NCBI GenBank assembly: GCA_050252075.1
Contig: JBFWLP010000042.1
Location: forward strand, 1 to 26,669
Direction of reading: 5' to 3'
DNA length: 26,669 nt
From: JAAYGT01 sp050252075
GTDB taxonomy: Bacteria > Pseudomonadota > Gammaproteobacteria > Burkholderiales > Burkholderiaceae_B
Under the pieces are notes generated by a model. That model searched no databases, was not told the origin of the DNA, and saw nothing but the letters and a program-made list of their open reading frames with translations. Positions 1 to 8,354 of the stretch are shown here, in pieces (the first letter of the stretch is position 1; each line of letters begins with the position of its first letter). The translations under genes and the position numbers were made by a program.

Positions 1-245
1 AGCACCTTCAACAGCTCACTGACGGTTATTCCGGGCGCAAAATGCGCAAAATAGAGAATTCGATGATGCACCCGACCCATTGAGCGCATTGCCAGACGCG
101 GGTCGGCGTCTTCGCCCAAACTAAGCTGCACCATAAAATGCAGCACAAGGCTTTTGTGAAGCAGCCTCTTGATGTGGACAGGCGCAACAGAGTTGTCGGC
201 CTGCCCTTGCTCCGATGCAACGCGTTCTTTGAGGGGGATTGTCAT
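1..245 (-). CDS. MarR-like winged-helix transcriptional regulator (partial, 3' end outside window)
   Basis: This is an open frame on the minus strand with no stop before the window edge, so only the first ~81 residues are seen. It begins MTIPLKERVASEQGQADNS. It then has a stretch of the MarR type, RSMGRVHHRILYFAHF followed by APGITVSELLKVL, which fits helix 2 and the start of the winged helix-turn-helix (residues ~55-81). The family binds operators near its own or neighbouring genes and usually responds to small aromatic or phenolic ligands. It lies about 25 bases after the stop of the Bug receptor gene and in the same direction, so it is probably the last gene of that operon. An in-frame ATG at 254 is an alternative start; neither start has a strong Shine-Dalgarno. 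Family call is by my reading of the translated residues. Confidence 0.6.
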   Translation of the reverse strand, partial: MTIPLKERVASEQGQADNSVAPVHIKRLLHKSLVLHFMVQLSLGEDADPRLAMRSMGRVHHRILYFAHFAPGITVSELLKV

Positions 246-269
246 GAAACACATTTTACTGCAATGCCA

Positions 270-1238
270 TCACTCCAAAGACAAGTTGAGCGACTTGGCG
301 ACACGGCCCCACGCCTCCCGATCGTCGACAACACGTTTCGAAAATGCTTCATTTGACTCATTCAGCGGTGTGAAGCCGGCCGCATTCATAATTTTCTGGA
401 CCGCAGGGTCTTTGACTGCTTCGGTCAACAATTGATTCATTCGGCTAACGATGGCCGGCGGAACGCCCACCGGAGCATACACGCCGTAGTAAACCGTGGG
501 TGTAAAGTTAAAACCCGCCTCGCTAACTGTTGGCACCTCAGGCAAGGCGGGATAGCGCGAGCTCGCCAACACAGCCAAAGGGGTCAGCTTCCCCTCTTTT
601 ACGTACTGCGCGATAGGGCCATAAAAAAGCAGAGTGGCTGACGCGTCACCCGACAGCGTAGCCTGGAGCATTTGCGGCACGCCGGCATACGGAACGTTGG
701 TGAGACTTCCCCCCATTGACTGATTGAACTGGGCCAGTGCCAGATGGGCGGCGCTTCCCACACCCCAGGTCGCGAAATTGGCAGTTGCCTTGTTCGCTGC
801 CGACCATGCCGCGAGCTCTTTCAGACTTTTTGCAGGCACATTACTGTTGGCAACAAATGCCAGCACTACGGTCGCGATAGGCGATACGACAGTAAAATCG
901 CGCTCTACATCGTAAGGTACCTTCTTATAAATATGCGGGTTAATTGCCATCACGTCTGAAACGGGCAGGCAATATGTATACCCATCTGCCGGCGCTGACT
1001 TGCAGGCTGACGCGCCAATCATGCCGTTGGCACCCGCCCTGTTTTCTACCACCATTGCCTTGCCTGTCATTTTCTGGAAAACCTCGGCAATTGATCGCGC
1101 CAGAATGTCACCGCCGCCCCCCGCCGGGTAGGGCACGATCATTTTGACAGCGCGCTCCGGGAACGCACCTTGCGCTGCGGCCACCGAACCCACCGTCAAA
1201 CATACTCCGGCAAGAACAGCAGTAAATAGCTTTTTCAT
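270..1238 (-). CDS. Bug/TctC-family periplasmic substrate-binding protein (receptor 1)
   Basis: This 322-residue protein is of the tripartite tricarboxylate receptor (Bug) family, which binds small carboxylates in the periplasm and delivers them to TctAB-type permeases or to sensor proteins. It has a Sec signal peptide (MKKLFTAVLAG... ending near AAAQGA, ~24 residues), then the family's typical opening FPERAVKMIVPYPAGGGGD and VENRAGANGMIGA. No lipobox is seen. A longer frame reaches 1289, but the ATG at 1238 is preceded by GTAGGAGACA at good spacing and opens a clean signal peptide. It follows a second Bug gene by 25 bases in the same direction. No TctA/TctB membrane subunit is present in the window. 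The ligand cannot be read from sequence. Confidence 0.9.
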   Translation of the reverse strand: MKKLFTAVLAGVCLTVGSVAAAQGAFPERAVKMIVPYPAGGGGDILARSIAEVFQKMTGKAMVVENRAGANGMIGASACKSAPADGYTYCLPVSDVMAINPHIYKKVPYDVERDFTVVSPIATVVLAFVANSNVPAKSLKELAAWSAANKATANFATWGVGSAAHLALAQFNQSMGGSLTNVPYAGVPQMLQATLSGDASATLLFYGPIAQYVKEGKLTPLAVLASSRYPALPEVPTVSEAGFNFTPTVYYGVYAPVGVPPAIVSRMNQLLTEAVKDPAVQKIMNAAGFTPLNESNEAFSKRVVDDREAWGRVAKSLNLSLE

Positions 1239-1263
1239 TTTTTGTCTCCTACTCGAGAAACGA

Positions 1264-2241
1264 TTATTGCTTCTTGGATTGCGCCGCACCGGTCAGCTCG
1301 ATCAGGTTTTTCCACTTGGGAACTTCCTGGGCAATCTGACTTGCAAACGCAGGCGTCGGACGCAAATCCGGTTCAACTCCGGCAGCCACCAAACGATCCT
1401 GGAATGCAGGCTTCTGGGCCACGGCAACAAAGGTTTCGTTGAGTTTTTCGACGACAGCATCGGGAACCTTGCGCGGCGCCAGCACGCCGCCCCAGGAAGT
1501 AAGTTCGAATCCGGGCAGACCGGCCTCTGATACGGTAGGGACGTCGGGCATTGCCTTGGAACGCTCCAGACCACTTACGCCAAGCAACTTCAGCGTACCC
1601 GCTTTCCCATGGGACAACGCTGTCGCCACTGCCGTGAAGGTGATATCCACGTGCCCCCCCATAACGTCAGTTAATGCCTGACCACCGCTGGTGTAGGGAA
1701 TGTGCTCGATTTCTGTGCCTGCCATTTGATTAAAGAGCGAGAACGCCAAATGGATAGTGCCACCCTGACCACTCGATGAATAACGCAGCTTCTTCGGATG
1801 CGCCTTGGCATACGCGATGACGTCCTTGACACTACTGAACGGAGAGCTTTTTCCCACCACGAGTACTAATGGCGCATTGCTGATTTTTGTAACCGGCCGA
1901 AAATCTTTTTCGGTGTGATAGGGCAAGGCGTCGAATACAAACTGGTTAATGTAATGTGCCGGCGCGGTGAAAAGCAGTGTGTAACCATCCGGTGCCGCAC
2001 TGGCAACCGCCTCGGTCCCTATCACACCGGATGCCCCCACCCGATTCTCGACAATAAAAGAGACGTTCAACTGCTCGGAGGCACTGGTAGCCAACAACCG
2101 GGCCACGATATCGAGTGCCGTGCCCGGCGCAAACGGCACAATTAATTTCACAGGTTTGTCTGGCCATTTCCCTTGGGCCCGACCAAGCAATGGATAGGCG
2201 GCAGCCATCAGCGGCAAGGCCAATACGGTGCGTCGTTTCAT
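1264..2241 (-). CDS. Bug/TctC-family periplasmic substrate-binding protein (receptor 2)
   Basis: This 325-residue Bug receptor has a signal sequence with a twin-arginine flavour (MKRRTVLALPLMAAAYPLLG), which may direct Tat or Sec export. Family marks are WPDKPVKLIVPFAPGTALD, VENRVGASGVIGTEAV, APDGYTLL and the C-terminal PDVPTVSEAGLPGFELTSWGG pattern split over the last third. The start is strongly supported by GGAAGGAGATAAACC just before ATG 2241. It is the first gene of a leftward operon (receptor 2, receptor 1, MarR-like regulator) and is divergent from the acyl-CoA ligase gene across 157 bases. It is clearly diverged from receptor 1, so tandem receptors with different ligands are more likely than a recent duplication. 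Confidence 0.9.
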   Translation of the reverse strand: MKRRTVLALPLMAAAYPLLGRAQGKWPDKPVKLIVPFAPGTALDIVARLLATSASEQLNVSFIVENRVGASGVIGTEAVASAAPDGYTLLFTAPAHYINQFVFDALPYHTEKDFRPVTKISNAPLVLVVGKSSPFSSVKDVIAYAKAHPKKLRYSSSGQGGTIHLAFSLFNQMAGTEIEHIPYTSGGQALTDVMGGHVDITFTAVATALSHGKAGTLKLLGVSGLERSKAMPDVPTVSEAGLPGFELTSWGGVLAPRKVPDAVVEKLNETFVAVAQKPAFQDRLVAAGVEPDLRPTPAFASQIAQEVPKWKNLIELTGAAQSKKQ

Positions 2242-2313
2242 TGGTTTATCTCCTTCCGTTTACGGTTTCTTCAGGTGTTTGTTTTTGTTGATTTCATCAT
2301 GAACCACAATCTA

Positions 2314-2326
2314 CTTGTACTAGTAT
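2314..2326. promoter_or_regulatory. Weak candidate GntR/FCD operator in divergent promoter region
   Basis: CTTGTACTAGTAT matches the motif TTYGTAYGATSAA, derived from sites at 11842-11854 and 12742-12754, at about 8 of 13 positions. It lies between the divergent Bug and ligase operons. The call is tentative. Confidence 0.25.
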
Positions 2327-2372
2327 TTTCCCTGCTTACACGATAAAAGCAAGAGCCATAAACTACAATTCT

Positions 2373-2385
2373 CTTGTATCATAAA
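2373..2385. promoter_or_regulatory. Candidate GntR/FCD operator just upstream of the ligase gene
   Basis: CTTGTATCATAAA matches the motif TTYGTAYGATSAA at about 10 of 13 positions. It sits immediately before the Shine-Dalgarno (CGGAGG) of the acyl-CoA ligase gene, so a bound repressor would block transcription start or elongation. The motif is inferred only from comparison within this window. Confidence 0.35.
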
Positions 2386-2398
2386 CGGAGGATGGCAA

Positions 2399-3955
2399 AT
2401 GCGAATGATCGACTACTTCAGGCGCGGAATGGCAAGCGCTCCAGATCGCGTCGCATTTATGGATGCCGATGGTGGCCGCGCTTACAGCTACACACAAGTC
2501 AACGAACTTTCCGAGAAAATCGCCGCGGGAATTTATGCTGCAGGCGAGTCAGACGCCAATATTGCCGTCTTCAGTCCTAACGACCCAAAAGCCTTTTGCG
2601 CCATGATGGGAATTTTTCGGGTTGGCGCCCGTTGGGTACCCGTCAACATGCGTAATCCGGTGTCTGTAAACGCCGCCTTCTTGCGCACGACGCAATGCTC
2701 TGTGCTTTTCTTCCATCCGTCACTGAACCGGGAAGCCAAAGAGTTGCGCGATACAGTTCCGACCTTGCGCCATCTTGTCTGCATCGACGAACCTATTGAA
2801 CCAACCATTGGAATCAGCCTGGAATCCTTTACCAGCCAGGCATCAGAGCCCGCGCCCGAGCCCCACGACGATGCGCTGCGCATAGAAACCGTGTTTCCAA
2901 CCGGTGGCACGACCGGCCTGTCAAAAGCAGCCATATGGACACAACGCACATGGGAGTCCGCCATTAAGGCATTCTGGACCTGTCTCCCCACCGACCGCCC
3001 TGCCGTCCACCTGGTTGCCGCCCCGATGACCCACGGCGCCGGCGTTGTCGCATTAATGATGATGGCTGAAAACGCCAAGAACGTCGTACTTCCATCGGCC
3101 AATGCTCTTGGCATACTGGAAGCAATTGAACGACACAAAGTTACACACTTTTATATTCCCCCTACTGTTCTTTACAGTATGCTCGCCCACCCTCGGGTAC
3201 GTGAGTTTGACTACTCGTCACTGCGCGCAATTGTGCTGGCTGCCTCGCCGGTTGCCCCTGCAAAATTCAGGGAGGCAATGGATATCTTCGGACCCGTCGT
3301 GTGCCAATCATTTGGCCAGGCCGAAGCCCCCATGTTTTTGACGTTCTTGTCCACCCGCGACTTACTTAATGCTCCCGAGGGCAGCGACAGGTGGTCAAGC
3401 TGTGGCCGAGCAACACTCGGGCAACGAATTGAAATCATGGGTGAACACGGCCAACTGCTCGCGAATGGTCAACGCGGCGAAATCGTCGCACGAGGTGATC
3501 TCGTTTTTGGTGGGTACTACCAAAATCCGGATGCAACTCAAGCCGTTTCCGAGCACGGCTGGCACCATACCGGCGACATCGGATTCAAAGATGAACACGG
3601 CTTCGTTTACATTGTTGACCGAAAAAAAGACATGATTGTTACGGGCGGCTTCAATGTTTTCAGCGCAGAAGTCGAGCATGTCATTGCCAGTCACGCTGCC
3701 GTTGAAGATTGCGCCGTCATCGGCGTACCCGATCCCAAGTGGGGCGAAGCCGTCAAGGCCGTCATCCAGCTTAAGCCCGGCATGCACGTCACTACCGACG
3801 AAATCATTCAGCTGGTCAAATCAACCCTCGGTTCGGTCCACGCACCAAAAACTGTCGACTTCATCGACAGCTTGCCTCGCAGTCCGAACGGCAAGGTATT
3901 GAAGCGACAAATCCGTGATGCTTTTTGGGATGGTGTCTCGCGACGCATTGGATAA
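2399..3955 (+). CDS. AMP-dependent acyl-CoA synthetase/ligase (ANL superfamily)
   Basis: This 518-residue enzyme activates a carboxylic acid as acyl-AMP and transfers it to CoA. The AMP-binding P-loop PTGGTTGLSK is at residues 167-176. Further motifs are FGQAEAP in the adenine-binding region, GWHHTGDIG and DRKKDMIVTGGFNVFSAEVE around the domain hinge. The conserved C-terminal lysine is in PRSPNGKVLK (K499). Length is normal for the family. ATG 2399 has the Shine-Dalgarno CGGAGG at 7-base spacing. It is followed after 21 bases by an SDR dehydrogenase gene, so the two probably form an operon. The acid substrate cannot be identified; the neighbourhood of carboxylate receptors and hydroxyacid enzymes suggests a small hydroxylated or branched acid. 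Related 13-base motifs upstream suggest control by the GntR regulator at 11923. Confidence 0.9.
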   Translation: MRMIDYFRRGMASAPDRVAFMDADGGRAYSYTQVNELSEKIAAGIYAAGESDANIAVFSPNDPKAFCAMMGIFRVGARWVPVNMRNPVSVNAAFLRTTQCSVLFFHPSLNREAKELRDTVPTLRHLVCIDEPIEPTIGISLESFTSQASEPAPEPHDDALRIETVFPTGGTTGLSKAAIWTQRTWESAIKAFWTCLPTDRPAVHLVAAPMTHGAGVVALMMMAENAKNVVLPSANALGILEAIERHKVTHFYIPPTVLYSMLAHPRVREFDYSSLRAIVLAASPVAPAKFREAMDIFGPVVCQSFGQAEAPMFLTFLSTRDLLNAPEGSDRWSSCGRATLGQRIEIMGEHGQLLANGQRGEIVARGDLVFGGYYQNPDATQAVSEHGWHHTGDIGFKDEHGFVYIVDRKKDMIVTGGFNVFSAEVEHVIASHAAVEDCAVIGVPDPKWGEAVKAVIQLKPGMHVTTDEIIQLVKSTLGSVHAPKTVDFIDSLPRSPNGKVLKRQIRDAFWDGVSRRIG

Positions 3956-3976
3956 CTCACACAGAAAGGTGATGAC

Positions 3977-4777
3977 ATGACTGGCAGACTAAATGGTAAG
4001 GTAGCCATCGTGACCGGCGCAGGAACACGCGGCCACGGTACAGGCAACGGTAAGGCATGCGCCATGCTGTACGCTCGGGAAGGCGCGCAGGTGGTGGTCG
4101 CAGATATCGTTCCCGAGCTTGCACAAGCTACCGCTGCAGAGATTCGTCGCGAGGGCGGCGAATCTCTTCCATTCGCCGCCGACGTAAGTAAGGCGGATGA
4201 CTGCAGCGCCATGATTGACGCTTGTATCAAACACTATGGCAGGCTGGACGTACTGCACAACAACGTTGGCATCACGAACGCCGGTGGACCCGTTGACTAC
4301 AGCGAGGCACAATGGGATCAGATGATGAACGTGAACGCCAAGAGCGTATTTCTCACCGCTAAATTTGCACTGCCCCATATGGAACGCCAGCGATCGGGGT
4401 CGATTGTAAATATTGGTTCAATCAACGGTTCACGGGCAATACCCTTTCCCAAGTTTGCCTACGCCGCGTCAAAGGGCGCCATGATTGCCATGTCCCGCGA
4501 AATTGCGATTCAGTACGCTCCGCACGGCATTCGCAGCAACGTCGTGCTTGTGGGCCTGATCAAATCGCCGATCGTAGAACAGAACAATACCCGGCTCTAC
4601 GGTGGGGACCTTGGGGCCATGTGGCAAAAGCGCGACGCGATGTCCCCTACCGGGAAGCAGGGGGAAGTTTGGGATGTGGCCCAGGCCAGCCTTTTCTTCG
4701 CCTCAGACGAGTCAAAGTATGTAAACGGCACTGTTCTGCCGGTCGACGGCGGGCTGATAAACATGGTGAAGTTCTGA
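3977..4777 (+). CDS. SDR-family NAD(P)-dependent oxidoreductase
   Basis: This 266-residue short-chain dehydrogenase has an N-terminal Rossmann fold with the cofactor motif TGAGTRGHGTGNG (residues 13-25), NNVG at 95-98, catalytic Ser148 in NIGSINGS, and Tyr162/Lys166 in AYAASKGA. The C-terminus has GTVLPVDGGL, typical of the classical type. The glycine-rich loop is longer than the usual TGxxxGIG by several residues. It follows the acyl-CoA ligase by 21 bases with its own Shine-Dalgarno (GAAAGGTGATGAC before ATG). The likely role is oxidation or reduction of a hydroxyacyl or keto intermediate of the same pathway. It converges with the minus-strand hydroxyacid dehydrogenase; only 4 bases separate the two stops. 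Confidence 0.9.
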   Translation: MTGRLNGKVAIVTGAGTRGHGTGNGKACAMLYAREGAQVVVADIVPELAQATAAEIRREGGESLPFAADVSKADDCSAMIDACIKHYGRLDVLHNNVGITNAGGPVDYSEAQWDQMMNVNAKSVFLTAKFALPHMERQRSGSIVNIGSINGSRAIPFPKFAYAASKGAMIAMSREIAIQYAPHGIRSNVVLVGLIKSPIVEQNNTRLYGGDLGAMWQKRDAMSPTGKQGEVWDVAQASLFFASDESKYVNGTVLPVDGGLINMVKF

Positions 4778-4781
4778 TACC

Positions 4782-5750
4782 TCACTCCTGGCCGGTCAGT
4801 ACCCTGACAGGTGCGTTGTCCAGCCAGGCAAGAATGTTTTCCACCGTTTCGCGGTAAAACAGCGCGTAGTTTTGTTCCGTCACATAGCCTATGTGGGGCG
4901 TCAGGATCACGTTGGGCAGCGAGCGGTATAAATGGTTTTCCGGCAACGGCTCGGGATCGAAAACGTCCAGGCCGGCCCCCGCAATACGCCCGGCGCGCAA
5001 CGCGTCAACAAGCGCCGCTTCGTCTACCAGACCCGCACGCGACGTGTTCACCAGAAACGCATCGGGTTTCATCAGGGCCAGTTCGGCGTTACCCACAATG
5101 TTCCGGGTCGACTCACGCAACTGCATGGCAATCACCACATAGTCCGACCGCTGGAAAAGCGCCTGTTTCGACACAAATTCCGCCCCGGCCGCACTGGCAC
5201 GTTCGGCCGTCATGTTCGGGCTCCAGGCAATGACGTTCATACCGAACGCATTGCCTACACGGGCCACATGCGTGCCCACCCGGCCCAGCCCCACAATGCC
5301 CAGCGTTGCACCGCTTAAATCCCTTCCCACCGTGGTTTGCCAGCGCCCCTGGCGCAGGTCTGCACTTTCCTGCTGAAAATGGCGGGCGTGCGCCAGAATG
5401 TGCAGCCAGACCAGCTGCGGAGTGCCCGTGTGCCCGGACCCTGTGCCGCACACAACGATTCCCTGCGCATTGGCATGGGCAATATCCAGCGAAGCATTGC
5501 GCATACCCGTGGTAACAATGAGCTTCAGCCGGGGCAACTTGCCCAGCAGCGGCGCCGTCAACGGCGTACGTTCACGCATGACACACACCACATCGTAGGG
5601 CAACAGGCGATCCACCAGTGCGTCCGGATCGTCGATATGATCCCGATAGAACGTGACCTGGGCCCTTCCCGCCAGGGCATCCCACTGGGCATAATCGCCG
5701 GCAACGCCCTGGTAATCATCCAGAACGGCAATCTGTATTAAGGTAGTCAT
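4782..5750 (-). CDS. D-2-hydroxyacid dehydrogenase family protein (dehydrogenase 1)
   Basis: This 322-residue NAD-dependent D-isomer-specific 2-hydroxyacid dehydrogenase is of the phosphoglycerate dehydrogenase-like branch. It has a catalytic-domain start (IQIAVLDDYQGVA), TTGMRNASLDIAHANAQGI, the NAD-binding motif GIVGLGRVGTHVARVG, the catalytic arginine region NTSRAGLVDEAALVDAL, and the Glu/His pair in FDPEPLPENHLYRSLPN and TPHIGYVTEQN. Upstream of ATG 5750 is GAAGGAGACGT, a strong Shine-Dalgarno. The enzyme would interconvert a 2-keto acid and a D-2-hydroxyacid. It is the last gene of the leftward block. It is one of three members of this superfamily in the window and is not closely similar to the other two in the variable regions. 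Confidence 0.9.
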   Translation of the reverse strand: MTTLIQIAVLDDYQGVAGDYAQWDALAGRAQVTFYRDHIDDPDALVDRLLPYDVVCVMRERTPLTAPLLGKLPRLKLIVTTGMRNASLDIAHANAQGIVVCGTGSGHTGTPQLVWLHILAHARHFQQESADLRQGRWQTTVGRDLSGATLGIVGLGRVGTHVARVGNAFGMNVIAWSPNMTAERASAAGAEFVSKQALFQRSDYVVIAMQLRESTRNIVGNAELALMKPDAFLVNTSRAGLVDEAALVDALRAGRIAGAGLDVFDPEPLPENHLYRSLPNVILTPHIGYVTEQNYALFYRETVENILAWLDNAPVRVLTGQE

Positions 5751-5822
5751 ACGTCTCCTTCGTGTAATTGCGTGAGTGTATCGAAGGCGGCGCGCATTGG
5801 CGAGACGGCGCGGGGCGTGCCG

Positions 5823-6200
5823 TCAGGGGAATAGTATCCTGACGGTAACCCAGGCAGCCAGGCACCAGACCACCACAATGATGGCAAGGCCAAGAAAGCT
5901 GGTTGGCTTTTGCCTCCCCTGAAGAAACCACGCATCGGCTTGCGCCCTGCTGTCACTCAACACCTGGGCGGGAACCATTCGCAACAATAGCCACACCCCC
6001 GCAGGAACAATGATCAGATCGTCCAGATAACCCAGAATCGGGATGAAATCCGGGATCAGATCGATTGGGCTCAACGCATAGGCTGTGACAACGGCGGCAA
6101 AGGCGCGGGCGTACCAAGGCGTTTGTGGATGCTTCAACGCAAACCACAGTGTCATGACATCGCGTTTCAAGGCCTTCGCCCATTGTTTTAGGCGGTTCAT
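5823..6200 (-). CDS. YkvA/DUF1232-family small membrane protein
   Basis: This 125-residue protein carries the DUF1232 signature: HPQTPWYARAFAAVVTAYALSP followed by IDLIPDFIPILGYLDDLIIVP (residues ~24-67). A hydrophobic C-terminal helix (SFLGLAIIVVVWCLAAWVTV) is probably a membrane anchor. The function of the family is not known. It sits between two hydroxyacid dehydrogenase genes, only 8 bases after the stop of the upstream one, and so is probably co-transcribed, although a metabolic link is not obvious. The stop lies inside a small inverted repeat (CGTCAGG...CCTGACG, 5821-5844) without a T-run. Confidence 0.8.
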   Translation of the reverse strand: MNRLKQWAKALKRDVMTLWFALKHPQTPWYARAFAAVVTAYALSPIDLIPDFIPILGYLDDLIIVPAGVWLLLRMVPAQVLSDSRAQADAWFLQGRQKPTSFLGLAIIVVVWCLAAWVTVRILFP

Positions 6201-6208
6201 TGACTGAT

Positions 6209-7219
6209 TCAGCCAGGGGCTGTCGTATGGATGTTACGCGCGGCGAGAGCTTCCATGCGCCCCAGCGCCCGTTCGGCGACCTCGGTGTTCACAAGAAACT
6301 GTGGAAGCCTGCCTGAAAGAATATCCATAACCTGCAACGCAGCACATTCGCTCATGCGGCGCATGCTCTCTTTGGTGATGCCGGCCAAATGACTGGACAG
6401 AATGACGTTGGGCAGCATTTTGAACGGTGAGTTTTCAGCCAACGGCTGCTCGGCATAGACATCTAACGCCGCCTGTATCCGGCCCGACTGCAGTTCGTTC
6501 AACAGATCGGCCTCGTTAATGACGGCACCACGCGCCACATTGATCAAGGAAGCCCCGTCTTTCATCAACGCCAGTTTCTCTGCGTTGATCATACCCCGCG
6601 TCTGGGGCGTAAGGGGGCAGGCCAAGACCACAAAATCGGCCTGGCTCAACAACTGGTTAACCGTGGCCGACTCCATGAAGGCAGGTAGCGGTGAATCAGA
6701 TCGCCGATAACCCAGTACCTTCATATTGAAGCCATGATGCGCCATGGCGCCGACGTCGGTTCCAATGGCCCCCGCACCAATAATACCGACGCACTTCCCG
6801 CCAAGCTCGACGGCGTCATCGGCCAGGCGGCGTGCCCTATGCCAGGTAGAAGCGCGAAGCTGTGCGTCAACCCGATGCAAATGCCGGCCCAGCAACAACA
6901 TTTGCGCCATAACGTACTCGGCCACTGAACGCGCATTCACATTCGGGGTGTTGGCAACAACAATGGCGTTGTCGGAAGCGGCCGGCACGGGAATCATGTC
7001 CAGCCCCGCACCGTGCCGAACCACCCCGCGCAATACCGTCGACTCGTAAAACAGGCTCTCGGGCAGGGGTGCGCGCACGACGATCACATCGCAGTCCAGC
7101 CCTTCGCGAGCCAGGGTTTGCAGATCGGCGGCCGATGCCTGGCGAACGTTGGCCACCTGGGCCAACGCGGCGGTAACGGCGGAATCGATAGGATTGGTCA
7201 GCAGAACGGTAGGCGTCAT
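6209..7219 (-). CDS. D-2-hydroxyacid dehydrogenase / phosphoglycerate dehydrogenase-like protein (dehydrogenase 2)
   Basis: This 336-residue NAD-binding hydroxyacid dehydrogenase opens MTPTVLLTNPIDSAV. Further on it has VVRHGAGLDMIPVPAASDN, GKCVGIIGAGAIGTDVGAMA as NAD motif, NVARGAVINEADLLNEL with the active-site Arg, and YAEQPLAENSPFKMLPNVILSSHLAGITKES with the Glu/His region. A TTG start at 7234, directly after the stop of the tartrate dehydrogenase gene, would add five residues (MDTNV). I prefer the ATG at 7219 because it fits the family start, although no clear Shine-Dalgarno marks either. Tight packing with the genes on both sides indicates one operon. The substrate is likely a 2-keto/2-hydroxy acid of the local catabolic route. 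Confidence 0.88.
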   Translation of the reverse strand: MTPTVLLTNPIDSAVTAALAQVANVRQASAADLQTLAREGLDCDVIVVRAPLPESLFYESTVLRGVVRHGAGLDMIPVPAASDNAIVVANTPNVNARSVAEYVMAQMLLLGRHLHRVDAQLRASTWHRARRLADDAVELGGKCVGIIGAGAIGTDVGAMAHHGFNMKVLGYRRSDSPLPAFMESATVNQLLSQADFVVLACPLTPQTRGMINAEKLALMKDGASLINVARGAVINEADLLNELQSGRIQAALDVYAEQPLAENSPFKMLPNVILSSHLAGITKESMRRMSECAALQVMDILSGRLPQFLVNTEVAERALGRMEALAARNIHTTAPG

Positions 7220-7234
7220 GACATTGGTATCCAA

Positions 7235-8308
7235 CTACACACTGGCGACCAGTTCGGCAATCGCCTTTCCCAAATCGGACGTTCGGGCCGAGCCGCCCAG
7301 ATCGGGGGTACGCACGGCGTTGCCGCCAACCAGAACGGTATCCAGGGCACGCATAATGCAGGCAGCGGCCTGCTTTTCGCCCAGATGATCCAGCATCATT
7401 GCGCCTGACCATATCTGGCCAATCGGGTTGGCAATTCCTTTGCCCGCGATGTCCGGTGCCGAACCATGCACCGGCTCGAACATCGAAGGGTGCTCACGTT
7501 CCGGGTTAATGTTGGCGCTGGGCGCGACAGCAATCGTTCCGGTAATTCCCGGGCCAAGATCCGACAGAATGTCTCCAAACAGATTGGACCCCACCACGAC
7601 ATCGAATCGCTCGGGAGACATCACAAATCGAGCCGCCAGGATGTCGATGTGGTATTGATCGGTACGGACGTCCGGGTAGTTGGCCGCCATCTGTGCAAAG
7701 CGCTCGTCCCAGAACGGCATGGAATGGTAGATGCCGTTTGATTTTGTCGCCGAGGTTACGTGGGGTCGACCGAGCGACTGGGCGTATTCGAAGGCATATC
7801 GCATGATCCGGTCGGTGCCGCGCCGGGTGAACACGGCCTCTTGCAACACGAACTCATCCGGCGTGCCGGCGTACATACGCCCGCCCAGCTGCGAATACTC
7901 GCCCTCGGTGTTTTCGCGCACGATCCAGAAGTCGATGTCACCGGGTTTCTTGTTGGCCAGAGGGCACTCAACCCCCGGAAGCAGGCGAACAGGCCGCAAA
8001 TTCACATATTGATTGAACTCGCGTCGAATCGGTATCAGCAAGTTCCACAACGAGATGTGATCGGGCACGCCCGGAAAACCGACCGCCCCCAGAAAAATGG
8101 CATCGGTACCCTTAAGCTGATCAATGCCGTTATCCGGCATCATTTTCCCGGTGTGCTTGTAATGTTCGCAGCTCCAGTCAAAATGACGAAACGCCAACTC
8201 AAAGCCAAATCGCCGCGCCGCGGCGTCAAGGACACGAAGCCCTTCCGGCATTACTTCGGTACCAATGCCGTCCCCGGGAATTACCGCAATCTCATACATG
8301 CTCGCCAT
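7235..8308 (-). CDS. ttuC: Tartrate dehydrogenase / D-malate dehydrogenase (decarboxylating)
   Basis: This 357-residue member of the isocitrate/isopropylmalate dehydrogenase family is very similar to the TtuC/DmlA subgroup. It has IAVIPGDGIGTEVMPEGLRVLDAA, DAIFLGAVGFPGVPDHISLWN, REFNQYVNLRPVRLLPGVECPL, DIDFWIVRENTEGEYSQLGGR, SNLFGDILSDLGPGITGTI and FEPVHGSAPDIAGKGIANP (longer runs quoted in part from memory of that subgroup's pattern). These enzymes oxidise and decarboxylate D-malate or act on tartrate with NAD and a divalent metal in the cytoplasm. ATG 8308 is preceded by AAAAGGATGG at suitable spacing; an in-frame ATG nine bases on (MYEIAVIP) is an alternative. It sits in an operon with hydroxyacid and semialdehyde dehydrogenases, which supports a role in dicarboxylic hydroxyacid breakdown. 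Confidence 0.88.
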   Translation of the reverse strand: MASMYEIAVIPGDGIGTEVMPEGLRVLDAAARRFGFELAFRHFDWSCEHYKHTGKMMPDNGIDQLKGTDAIFLGAVGFPGVPDHISLWNLLIPIRREFNQYVNLRPVRLLPGVECPLANKKPGDIDFWIVRENTEGEYSQLGGRMYAGTPDEFVLQEAVFTRRGTDRIMRYAFEYAQSLGRPHVTSATKSNGIYHSMPFWDERFAQMAANYPDVRTDQYHIDILAARFVMSPERFDVVVGSNLFGDILSDLGPGITGTIAVAPSANINPEREHPSMFEPVHGSAPDIAGKGIANPIGQIWSGAMMLDHLGEKQAAACIMRALDTVLVGGNAVRTPDLGGSARTSDLGKAIAELVASV

Positions 8309-8354
8309 ACCGCTTCCATCCTTTTTTCAGTGTCCAGAAATTCCGCCGGCGTCG

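Noticed and set aside
2533..3138. Long minus-strand open frame (201 codons) inside the acyl-CoA ligase gene
   Set aside because: Shadow of the ligase; no ribosome site and no recognisable protein features.
5821..5844. Inverted repeat CGTCAGG...CCTGACG at the end of the DUF1232 gene as a terminator
   Set aside because: No T-run on either strand and the stem is only 7 bases; the next gene in the operon lies just beyond it.
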